Below the pieces are notes generated by a model. That model was not told where the DNA came from and made no database searches. It saw only the letters and a list, made by a program, of their open reading frames with translations. A stretch of 64,000 nt of DNA. Source: Enterococcus_E cecorum_B (GTDB lineage: Bacteria > Bacillota > Bacilli > Lactobacillales > Enterococcaceae). The stretch covers positions 1 to 64,000 of the forward strand of contig CAMMST010000003.1 of assembly GCA_946499615.1 (NCBI GenBank). Reading direction: 5' to 3'. Within the stretch, counting starts at the first letter, position 1. Each line of letters begins with the position of its first letter. Below, one piece after another: positions 49,415-58,300 of the stretch. A program made the translations under genes and the position numbers.

Positions 49415-49526
49415 CCGTCCTTTCAAAACTTTAGCCCAGTTGAAAAGGACGACTAACGTCTAATTTTTTTAACAGCTATCGTTGCTTGCTATCTAGGGGG
49501 GACTGTTACCAGCAGTTCCTCTTTTC
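49405..49526 (-). ncRNA. Antisense RNA antitoxin of the holin-like toxin
   Basis: Promoter TGCTATACT (49541-49533, minus strand, extended -10). The RNA begins near 49526 with a GAGGAACTGCTGG/CAGTCCCCCC region and ends after the shared hairpin 49416-49451, followed by TATTTTTTATT. It overlaps the 3' part of the toxin gene and mRNA end. This region with GGTAACAG and CCCCCCTAGATAGCAAG matches what I recall of antitoxin RNAs of this family in lactic acid bacteria. Confidence 0.78.
49416..49451. terminator. Bidirectional terminator shared by toxin mRNA and antisense RNA
   Basis: CGTCCTTTCAA and TTGAAAAGGACG pair (one bulge). Downstream on plus is TAATTTTTTT, on minus TATTTTTT. Confidence 0.85.
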
Positions 49527-49718
49527 GTCTATAGTATAGCATATTCTATAGCTTTTTTGGGAATTTTAAGCCTTTTTCTTAAAACTTTTTTATATTCTCT
49601 ATTTACCCGTCCTTTATAAATTTATCAAAAGGACGGGTAATTAAGGCATTCCTTTTATCATGCGTTTTTATCGTTTCGTTTGAAATATATTTTTAAGCAC
49701 TTGTTCTATCGTTTCTTT

Positions 49719-51878
49719 TTAGCGTTCTGGTTCATCATTCCTTTTATCTTTGCTATGCTCTTGCTGCAGTTTTTCTCTGCTGAAACGTTCTTTCATCGAT
49801 TCTAAAAATTCTTTTTGTTCCATCTGCAATTTCAAATTATCCTCCAGCTCTTTAACGAATCCTGTAGACTGTTCAATCGCTGTTGCAATCTGATCCAGCT
49901 GCATGTACTCATTAATGCCCCTATCCGATAGATAATTTTTTGCATAGTTTAATTCTTCGAGTAGCCCTTGGTTACGCCATTCAATTTCTGCTCGATTTTC
50001 TGGATATTGTTCTAATTCTTCAAATAAAGATTGATTATCGGCTATTAGTTTTAAATATTTTTGAACCTGATTAAATTCGCCAATATCTTCTTGCAATCTT
50101 GTCATTTCAGATACCGTATGGTCAATGACGTGGATTGTATCTTCTAATTTCTGTAAAAGTTCCTGATAATTATTTACATTTAACGCAGTCAGTCGATTCA
50201 AATTCCCCACCGCTTCCTGCAATCTAGCCTTCCTTGTTTTCCACTGATAAGATTTCCCCATCTCATTAACTAATTGTAAGTCTTTCTCATTTCCGCTCAC
50301 TAAATGCCCTAAGATTTCTCCTTTAATACTTTCTTGATAGACAGTCTTGCCCATGCTTTTCCATTCGTCATATCCCACTTGCTTAAATCGATAATTCCAA
50401 TTATCTCCCAAAATAATTTGCGTTTGTCCTGTGAGTTGGTCAATTTTCACATCTTTAGAAGAGATAAATATTTTTTCGATTCCTTGTTCAGGTATCGAAA
50501 TCGCAATTCCTTTTGTACTGACAAATTGGATATAGTCTTCTTTAACCGTATATGCTTTCGGTACAATACCTTGATTAGTTTCATATTGACGAATCAATTC
50601 TTCGCCTTTAATCGTGCGGTCCACACTGTCATTGGCATAAATTGCAAAATCATAATTTGAACCAATCGAAACCAAAAAAGAATCTTTTGTTTCATCCACC
50701 AAGTTTGCGTCAAATTTTACCAGTCCTTCTCTTGCGCCATACTTTACAGGGACAAAAAGACCTTCTGAATAATCTTTTGTGATCCATTCTTTTGGTATCT
50801 CAACAATAGATTCAATCGGTTCTTGAATGATTCGTTCTCTTCGTTCCCAAATGGTCAACCAATCTTCTCGCTCTTCTTTTGGTTTCATGAGATTGCCATG
50901 TACGACATGTCCATCTAAAGCATATTCAATATCTCCGTTCTTTCTCTCCCATTGTTTAATTTTTTGTTGCTCATAATCATCTGGATGTGTGGCTAATATT
51001 TTTTCAACAATGGTTTGATTCTGCGAAATATGTTCTGCCATTTGATTACGTTCGTACTTTTTATCGATATGAATCTCCGTATTCACTTTTTGTTTAGGCA
51101 GGTGTTTTCCAGTTGCCATAAAGTAACTATCTAAGTAATCTTCTCCCTCAAAATAAGGGTGATCCAGACAGTAACTATCTAAAGTAATGGTTCGATAACT
51201 TTGACTTTTGGCGTCCCAATAATTTACTTGTTTCTTGGTCACTTTCACATTTAGTTGTGCCAAACGTTTCTCAAACATTTCTTTGGTGGTACAAATACTT
51301 CTTAAATAATCAATGCGCATTTTAATTTGCGTTCGGTGCATGCTTTGTTTTCTAAATCTTTGAAAGCCTGTATAACTGCGCCACCTTTCTTGTTCCACTA
51401 CTTTTAAACCATGCTTCATAATGATTAAGTCACTAATGTCTCGTAATTCTCTTGCGGTATTTTTTCGCCATTCAAACTTTTTTAAATCATAAAAGCTGCA
51501 TGCATTAAAAATGATATGATTGTGTAAGTGATCCTTATCCGTATGTGTGCAAACGACAAACTCATGTCGCCCTTTGGTTAATTCTTGTGCAGTTTCAATT
51601 CCCACTTGATACACTTCATCTGCCGTAACATCATCGTCCACGTGGAAAGATTGTACGACATGATGTGCATAAACTTCATTTTTGTATTCTTTGTGATTAG
51701 CTCTTGCCCATTCTCCTAAATTCTTCGTTAATAAAAAATCGGTACTCGCAAACGCTGGAACGGTCTCATAAGTATGGACATACTTTCCTCCTTCTGTCTT
51801 TTCTGGACGCATAATATAATCTATTGCACTTTGTAAATGTTCCTCTGTTTTGATTTGTTGGGTTTTAGTGATTGCCAT
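49719..51878 (-). CDS. Relaxase (MobP/MobA-type mobilisation nuclease)
   Basis: 719 residues. The N-terminal 260 residues form a relaxase: an early tyrosine region (MAITKTQQIKTEEHLQSAIDY) and the metal-binding 3-His motif THTDKDHLHNHIIFN (about 112-126). The C-terminal part is charged, with long coiled-coil segments. It cuts one strand at oriT and stays bound to the 5' end during transfer. ATG 51878 overlaps the MobC stop by one base, so the two are produced together. Length and order MobC-relaxase resemble enterococcal conjugative plasmids and Tn1549-like elements. Confidence 0.93.
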   Translation of the reverse strand: MAITKTQQIKTEEHLQSAIDYIMRPEKTEGGKYVHTYETVPAFASTDFLLTKNLGEWARANHKEYKNEVYAHHVVQSFHVDDDVTADEVYQVGIETAQELTKGRHEFVVCTHTDKDHLHNHIIFNACSFYDLKKFEWRKNTARELRDISDLIIMKHGLKVVEQERWRSYTGFQRFRKQSMHRTQIKMRIDYLRSICTTKEMFEKRLAQLNVKVTKKQVNYWDAKSQSYRTITLDSYCLDHPYFEGEDYLDSYFMATGKHLPKQKVNTEIHIDKKYERNQMAEHISQNQTIVEKILATHPDDYEQQKIKQWERKNGDIEYALDGHVVHGNLMKPKEEREDWLTIWERRERIIQEPIESIVEIPKEWITKDYSEGLFVPVKYGAREGLVKFDANLVDETKDSFLVSIGSNYDFAIYANDSVDRTIKGEELIRQYETNQGIVPKAYTVKEDYIQFVSTKGIAISIPEQGIEKIFISSKDVKIDQLTGQTQIILGDNWNYRFKQVGYDEWKSMGKTVYQESIKGEILGHLVSGNEKDLQLVNEMGKSYQWKTRKARLQEAVGNLNRLTALNVNNYQELLQKLEDTIHVIDHTVSEMTRLQEDIGEFNQVQKYLKLIADNQSLFEELEQYPENRAEIEWRNQGLLEELNYAKNYLSDRGINEYMQLDQIATAIEQSTGFVKELEDNLKLQMEQKEFLESMKERFSREKLQQEHSKDKRNDEPER

Positions 51879-52255
51879 TAAATATCTTCCTCCAAACGAA
51901 TAGTTCGTAAATGTTCACGAATGCTATTTCGAATCAAGCGACACAATTCTTCGTGTTCTGACTTTAATGTTTCTAATTCCTGCGCATAAAAATTCCCTGT
52001 CGTATTCAATACATGTGCAATCTGATTAATGTTTACTCCAATCCGATTGACTGCACGTGTGAGGTCTCGAATATCGCCATAATCAACACGCATAACCTTT
52101 CCATCTAAACACATCTTCCTTGCATAATATTGAAAAGAAGGGGCATGGGCTTTTCCCATTTTTACATGTAGTCGTAAATCTTCTTCATCTGTTAATCTAA
52201 AAAATTTTGATACTTTTCTTTTTCTTTTGCTAACTTTGATTTCATCATTTGTCAT
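51878..52255 (-). CDS. mobC: MobC-type relaxosome accessory protein
   Basis: 125 residues with a basic N-terminus (KVSKRKRKVSKFFRLT), a ribbon-helix-helix-like segment and the MobC signature NRIGVNINQIAHVLNTTG (about residues 71-88). It helps the relaxase melt or recognise oriT. ATG 52255 after AGAGGTAAATAAA. The non-coding gap immediately upstream is the expected place for oriT. Confidence 0.92.
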   Translation of the reverse strand: MTNDEIKVSKRKRKVSKFFRLTDEEDLRLHVKMGKAHAPSFQYYARKMCLDGKVMRVDYGDIRDLTRAVNRIGVNINQIAHVLNTTGNFYAQELETLKSEHEELCRLIRNSIREHLRTIRLEEDI

Positions 52256-52339
52256 TTTATTTACCTCTCTTCATTTTTTATGAATGATTTTTGATATTTA
52301 ACATTGTTTGATATACTAATCTGGTTTCTATAGTGCACT

Positions 52340-52500
52340 TTTCTTTTAGGTTGCGGAGCTATCCGCGCAAGCATAGTGTGTGGCAAGCCACACACGCAAA
52401 AATAAGAAAAATCGTCCCAAATCACACCTCCCTGACGGTTGGTGTGATTTTAGACGATTAAATAGGAAAAGAAGCCCTACTTGTGCAGCGCTTCTTTTAG
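52340..52500. other. Candidate oriT: cluster of inverted repeats upstream of mobC
   Basis: Four hairpins in 150 bp: GCGGA/TCCGC (52353-52366); a perfect GTGTGTGGC/GCCACACAC (52376-52395); a long stem with ATCACACC/GGTGTGAT (52410-52459) that may also act as a minus-strand terminator; AAAAGAAGC/GCTTCTTTT (52467-52498). Relaxase binding repeats next to a nick site are the classic oriT arrangement, and oriT commonly lies upstream of mobC-relaxase. The nick site is not identified; a stretch GCGCAAGCATAGTGTG precedes the second repeat. Confidence 0.6.
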
Positions 52501-52515
52501 GTGTTATTTTTATTA

Positions 52516-52671
52516 GGTACATTTCTTTCAGTTTGTACCCTATTTTGTTTGTTTTACTTTTTATTTTGAGGTACAATTTTTCTTTTTTTGTACCTCTTTT
52601 ACACTTTTCTTTTTCTTTATTCTTGGTACATATTCTATTTTTTGTACCGACAGTTAGCTTTCTGTTGTACC
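52516..52671. repeat. Array of GGTACA...TGTACC palindromes, 54.5-bp period
   Basis: Three palindromes, GGTACA-TGTACC at 52516-52539, GAGGTACAA-TTGTACCTC at 52568-52596 and GGTACA-TGTACC at 52625-52648, have centres 54.5 bp apart. A fourth half-site TGTACC is at 52666-52671. The spacers are T-rich and differ in sequence. The array covers the rest of the 398-bp gap between mobC and the 52654-52935 gene. Confidence 0.7.
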
Positions 52672-52935
52672 TTCTTTACCGATAGAAATATACCAACTTT
52701 TAAACTTTTCTTCTGATAAACCATCTACCAAAAGGTACAGTTCGATGTGAAATGGAGATTCTTCTGGTAGACAATCAGACCACGTATCCTTTAAATATCT
52801 CAAGACTTGTTCTCGTGTAGGATTCGGATGAGTTTCTTTATACTCTAACATCCGTTGCAACAAATAACTCTCTGCAGTAACTTTCGGAAAGTCAAATTCC
52901 AACCAATCTATCTTTTGTCTTTCTGTTTCATTCAT
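52654..52935 (-). CDS. Hypothetical 93-residue protein
   Basis: ATG 52935 overlaps the stop of the upstream primase-like gene (ATGA), so it is translationally coupled. Soluble and acidic, with WLEFDFPKVTAESYLLQRML and a Trp-containing end (FKSWYISIGKEG). No family recognised. It sits between the primase-like gene and the palindrome array, and its 3' end (from 52654) overlaps the fourth half-site of that array. Confidence 0.65.
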   Translation of the reverse strand: MNETERQKIDWLEFDFPKVTAESYLLQRMLEYKETHPNPTREQVLRYLKDTWSDCLPEESPFHIELYLLVDGLSEEKFKSWYISIGKEGTTES

Positions 52936-55304
52936 GCGAATTGTCCCCCTTTTTGGTATTCCTGTTCGTGATTTCTAGAGGGAGGTTCTTGCTTTTTTGC
53001 ATTTGCGATTACCTCCTTAGCTCGTGCAATTTCATCACGAATTGGATTTTTTGTTTGCGTCTGTACTCTTTGTCTTTCTAACATCCGTTCGACATTTTGA
53101 ATGAGCTGATTCGTTTGTTCCTGTACATGATCAAAGTTTTGTAAGAAGAAATCAACTTGCTCTGGACGATAATGTTGTAAAGATAAATCCTTTTGATACG
53201 TACAATCTAATTGAAAGTGACTCATTGTCGCAAACACAACAGATTTCGTAAACAAGTCTGTTAAGCTATTACTTTCTGGTGTTTGTTCCTTGAACGTAGT
53301 AGGAACTTTCGTTGCCTGTACCATCGTCATCACTTCTTGAATAATCGGACTGTATCTTTTATGTGCGTCTACAAAAAGATTTTTATTGAAAATAATTCGT
53401 TGATTGGCTTCATCAATATATCCTTTTTGTGTAGAGGATAACTCTTGATAACCAACTTTATATTCAGTGGAATGAATGATAGACAGGAACAAATTTTTGA
53501 AAGTTGCTTCTGACATTGGTTCTTTCTTTTCATTTTTAGTCATTTCCGCTGATTGTGTCAAGTCCCCTTTATCATAAACAAATAAGAGTCGTTGCGGTAC
53601 ATTTTGATTATCGGTTGCTGGATTCGCTTGTAAAAATAAAACAATTGGCTGTGCCTTTTCATTGAGTGTTTTTTGTTGCAACTCCCAAGCTTCTTTGGTT
53701 GCAATTATCGTTGCTTTCGGATTTTGGGCAAATAAAAGTCCGACATTTTTTATATTCAACTGAGGAAAACGTGTGAGAAAAGACAAGAAAGATTGATAAA
53801 CTTCTGGCTGTAATAACCGTTCACGCAACGTTCGTACTTGTTGAATAATTTTTTGTTTGGATAAGGTACTGCTCATTGGTTCTTTGCTTAAAACATTTTT
53901 CTGAACACTCTTTTGATGTTCAATTAAGGGATGAGGAAAAGGACAGTTATTCACTTCATACAAAAATAAAGGAATAAATGAATCTGGGAATAAGTCACTT
54001 GTTATCACTGCAGCTTGTCTATTACTATCTAGCACTAATTGATTTTGAACATACGTCAAAGGGATACTTAACAATTCTTCCTTACCACTTAAAATCCTAA
54101 AAATTTGCGTTTCATTATCTCTTCCTAATTGTAAACTACGGAGTCTCTGAACCCCTTGTTGTGGTAACTCAAGATTAATCTTATTTCGTACGATTGTATC
54201 AGACACTAGTTTTGCTCGCTCTTGTATCCAATATTCTTCTTTTGTGAGTGGTGCATGCTGCAAGTTTCTCTCGCCTTTTTGCAACACTTCATTCCAATCT
54301 CGTTTGGTTTCTCCATGTGGCAAGGTAGGTTGATGAATCAACAAAGGGATATTCTCTATTTGAATATTTTCTACAAAACGATTTCCTGCATTGTCATTAT
54401 CTACTGCTAGGATAATTTTAAATCCTTGTTTTTTAGCTAACTCTGGATTCATTCTTTGTGTCACATCTTTGAAAAAATCATGAGCATTTTGAGTAGTTTG
54501 TTGCCCAAAGGTATCCTTAAAAGCACTATGAATGGTACTTTCTTTTAAGCCATTCATACTAACTAAAACAGCGTCCTTTAGCTGGTCTTTGTACAATTCG
54601 TAATAACTCATTAAATCTATGGTTGCTTCACAAAAGACAAATGTTCGTGGGTGTTCGGAAGTTTGTACACGCACCCCACGACTCCCGTCACTCCCTGTAA
54701 GAATTTCTTTCAAGAATCCTTTATGAATGTGTAACCGAATATCTGGATAAGGTTGAAGTCCTTGTAACGTTGCACCAACCAATTTACCACTGCCATCATA
54801 GGAGTGAAAAGCAAGTACGGGCTCATTAAAGTTTTCTTCTGGAAAATAGCGTTTGGTTTGTTTGAGGACCCCTTTTTGAACAAAATAATCAATGGTGGCT
54901 TCGGATAGATGACGATTTTTCATCAAATATTCTTTTCCAACAGTTAAAGGCTCCTCTTTCAATAAATATTGGAAAGTAGGCTTTTCCTGAATGGTTTGTT
55001 TTTCTACCACTTCCACATGTGTAAAGTCTTGCTGATCGAACCACTTCATTGCTTCTTTAAAACTGCATTCTTTATAAACTTCCACCAAACGAATCGTATC
55101 TCCCCCTACCATTTTTGAGTTCCAATAGAATTTATTTTTGTTAGGAGTGAACACTAATGAATCATGTTCTATCGATTGATAAGATTGTCCTGTTCGTTTT
55201 AATTCAATCCCTAATCGCTGGGCAATTTCCAAAATAGGTAGTTGTTTATACGCTTGTTTTCGTTTTTCAAAGGTGTTTCTCGTATAATTTTGTTTATTCG
55301 CCAT
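52932..55304 (-). CDS. TOPRIM/DUF3991 primase-like protein of conjugative elements
   Basis: 790 residues from ATG 55304 (MANKQNYTRN) with GGAGAGGATG region upstream; the six codons before it are unsupported. The N-terminal part resembles the DUF3991/CHC2-like start (LPILEIAQRLGIELKRTGQSY and WNSKMVGGDTIRLVEVY), without the zinc cysteines. The TOPRIM domain has FCEATIDLMSYYEL (metal Glu, about residue 225) and ILAVDNDNAGNRF (Asp pair, about 300). The rest is helical and acidic. LtrC/PcfD-like proteins are thought to prime the transferred strand in the recipient. Coupled to 52654-52935. Confidence 0.82.
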   Translation of the reverse strand: MANKQNYTRNTFEKRKQAYKQLPILEIAQRLGIELKRTGQSYQSIEHDSLVFTPNKNKFYWNSKMVGGDTIRLVEVYKECSFKEAMKWFDQQDFTHVEVVEKQTIQEKPTFQYLLKEEPLTVGKEYLMKNRHLSEATIDYFVQKGVLKQTKRYFPEENFNEPVLAFHSYDGSGKLVGATLQGLQPYPDIRLHIHKGFLKEILTGSDGSRGVRVQTSEHPRTFVFCEATIDLMSYYELYKDQLKDAVLVSMNGLKESTIHSAFKDTFGQQTTQNAHDFFKDVTQRMNPELAKKQGFKIILAVDNDNAGNRFVENIQIENIPLLIHQPTLPHGETKRDWNEVLQKGERNLQHAPLTKEEYWIQERAKLVSDTIVRNKINLELPQQGVQRLRSLQLGRDNETQIFRILSGKEELLSIPLTYVQNQLVLDSNRQAAVITSDLFPDSFIPLFLYEVNNCPFPHPLIEHQKSVQKNVLSKEPMSSTLSKQKIIQQVRTLRERLLQPEVYQSFLSFLTRFPQLNIKNVGLLFAQNPKATIIATKEAWELQQKTLNEKAQPIVLFLQANPATDNQNVPQRLLFVYDKGDLTQSAEMTKNEKKEPMSEATFKNLFLSIIHSTEYKVGYQELSSTQKGYIDEANQRIIFNKNLFVDAHKRYSPIIQEVMTMVQATKVPTTFKEQTPESNSLTDLFTKSVVFATMSHFQLDCTYQKDLSLQHYRPEQVDFFLQNFDHVQEQTNQLIQNVERMLERQRVQTQTKNPIRDEIARAKEVIANAKKQEPPSRNHEQEYQKGGQFA

Positions 55305-55377
55305 GATTATCATCCTCTCCATTCATTTTTGTAGATAAAAAGAGAGCCTAACAATGGCTTGTCAGACTCTCTAATAT

Positions 55378-58300
55378 TTATCTCTCGTATTCTTGTGTTT
55401 GTTGCGGATTTTCTCGTGATTGATACGGTTGTTCTTTGATAGAATCATCGGAAGAAGGCACATTTTCTCCACTTTCAATCTCTAAGTTAATGCGCACTTG
55501 TTTTTCTAGAAGCGTTTGTAATTCTGCTTCACGCTCAAAAGGTTTTTGAATTTGAGCTTGTGTATCGATATAGCGCTTTTCTAAATCACTCAATTCATTT
55601 TTAGTATCATTGATACGTCTTGGTATTGCTTCTAAAACATTATCCATGCGCACGAAAGTCCCTTTCCCATTTTTTTCAATCGTTGCAATATGTTTGGTTT
55701 GTCCTTCCATAACCAAATTTGCACTAGACATGGTATTAGGAACAATAGATAGCTTAAAGCCTTTATATTCCCCAATGACATTCCCTTGCATTTGTGTAAT
55801 ATCAACCGCTTGTGGAAAATGAATATTTAATGCTTCTAGCGCTTCAGATTTATCTGTATACACTTTTCCGTCAATCGTGATTTTGAAATCTTGATTTGAA
55901 AGGGCAACAACTGACTGATTGTCTTGTGTTAGGCGATTCAATTGCTTTTGTAAATCTTGTTGCTTGCTTGGATAGTTCTCTAGCCAATGTATCATTTTTA
56001 ACTTATTTTCTTGATAGCTATTCTTCAACATTTGCAAAGTCACTACTTCTTTATCCGTGTTTATCTTTTCCAAGATTTTTGGATTTCCCGTTGCAATGGC
56101 TTTTGCTTCCGCTGCATTCAACAATGTTTGGTCAACATCATCTGCGGACCGTGCATACGAACGATTACTCATAATTTGATTGATAAACCGTAACTTATTT
56201 TCTTGTACTTGCCATAAGTACGAATCAAATGAATCTTTGGCTACATAACGATAGATTTGCACTTCTTTGTTTTCATTTCCTTGGCGTACAATGCGACCGT
56301 CACGTTGTGTTAAATCACTCGGACGCCACGGTACATCTAAATGATGAACTGCCAACAATTTATGCTGAACATTGGTCCCAGTTCCTAACTTTTCTGTTGA
56401 ACCTAGTAGAACTCTGACTTCTCCTGTACGCACTTTTTCAAAAAGCGCTTCTCTTTGTACGTCATCTTTGGCGTCATGAATAAAAGCAATTTGATTTTCT
56501 GGGATACCCAATTCTTTCAATAATCGTTTCATTTCATGATAAGCGTCAAATTGATTTTCTTTTGGTGTTCCTACATCACTAAAGATAATTTGTGTTGACT
56601 TTTGTTCCTTACTTTCTTCCCAAATACGTGCTACCTGTTCCGCACATTTAAACAACTTTCCATCGGTATGAATTGGATAATCATCTGATAGCAAGCGTGG
56701 ATCTATTGCCATAAGTTTAGCTTCATTGGTAATTTTCAACATATTATCGACACTAGGGTCACAACCCGCACGTACTTTGTCGGCTCGTTCTCCTAATTCA
56801 AACATGTATTGCTTTTGGAAGTCACTTGGTTCTGAAATAATGAGTTTTGCTTTACCATCTTTAATTTTCGGAACATCTAAATTTAACATATCTGAAGTTT
56901 GAATATCTGCAATTTCACTAAAACCATTCATCAATTCAGGCAAATTATGGAATTTTGCAAAACGTGTTCTAGTCCTGAAACCAGTTCCTTCAGGTGCAAT
57001 TTCTAACGCTTCCGTAATCTCACCAAAGGTTGAAGCCCATCGGTCAAAACTCGTTAAGTTCATTTGCTGCAGTAATTCAGGTTGTAAATAGCGTTGCAGA
57101 ACATAAAACTCTGACATAGAGTTAGAAATTGGCGTTCCTGTCGCAAAGGTAACTCCACGACCATCATTTTTTTCAAGTAAATACTGGCATTTCAAATACA
57201 TATCCGTTGCACGTAAAGACTCACTGGTATTGATACCCGCTACATTTGATAGTTTTGTATAAGTGTACAAATTCTTGTAGTTATGCGCTTCATCTACAAA
57301 AAGATAATCTACCCCTAGTTGTTCAAAGGTTAAATGGGTATCTTTTGTCTTTTCATTTTGTAGCTTAGATAGTCGTTGTCGTAATTTCTTCTCTACACCG
57401 ACCATTTGTTTCACTGTCCATGATTTATTATCTTCCCGTTTGGCTTCTGCGATTGCTTCTTGAATCTCAAAGATTTCTCTTTCTATCATGGCTTCTCTGC
57501 GTTCTTTAGAAATATTGATTTTTTCAAATTGACTATGTCCGATAATGATAGCGTCATAATCGCCTGTAGCAATACGAGAAATGAACTTTTTACGATTTTC
57601 CTTTTTAAAGTCTTTCTTGGTTGTGACCAAGACTTTTTTCGTAGGATAAAACTGCAGGAGTTCTTTCCCAAATTGTTCGGTTAAATGATTCGGTACGACG
57701 TACAACGGCTTTTGAATTAACCCTTGTTCTTTCATTAACATTCCTGCAGAAATCATACTAGCAGTTTTCCCTGCACCTACTTCATGAGCCATCAGGGCTT
57801 TCCCATTTTCAATGATTCGGGCAACAACATTTTTTTGGTGATCGTACAACTGATAATTGACATTCAAACTTTCAAAATTTAAATAAGAACCATCATACAC
57901 TCGTGGACGAATTCGATTAAACCTTTCATTGTAGATATGCAATAAGCGCTCCGCACGTTCTGGATTGTCAAAAATCCATTGTCTAAAGCGCTGCTTTAAC
58001 TTTTCTTGTTGGGCTTTAGCTAATATTGTTTCTTTTTGATTTGGAATTTCAACCTTTTTTAGCTCCCCATCAACGATTTCATTTTTTGTATCAACGATTT
58101 TAATTTTTCTATAATTCAATGTTTTTTCTAAAATTTGCAATGCATTGATTCGTGCTGTCCCGTAGGTTTGGTCAATGGCTACATTTGATGCCTGCATTTT
58201 ACCCTCAATGAGGTAATTATCGGACGCTTGACTATATCGAAAAGCTAGCCCCTCCCATTTAAATCTAAACTCAGGAATTTCTAGCACTTCAACGATAAAT

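Noticed and set aside
52346..52685. Opposed ORFs (76 and 101 codons) in the gap before mobC
   Set aside because: They run through the oriT hairpins and the palindrome array, lack ribosome binding sites and have low-complexity Phe/Leu/Ser composition.
55896..56417. Plus-strand ORFs in the helicase part
   Set aside because: Shadows of the conserved helicase motifs; no start signals.
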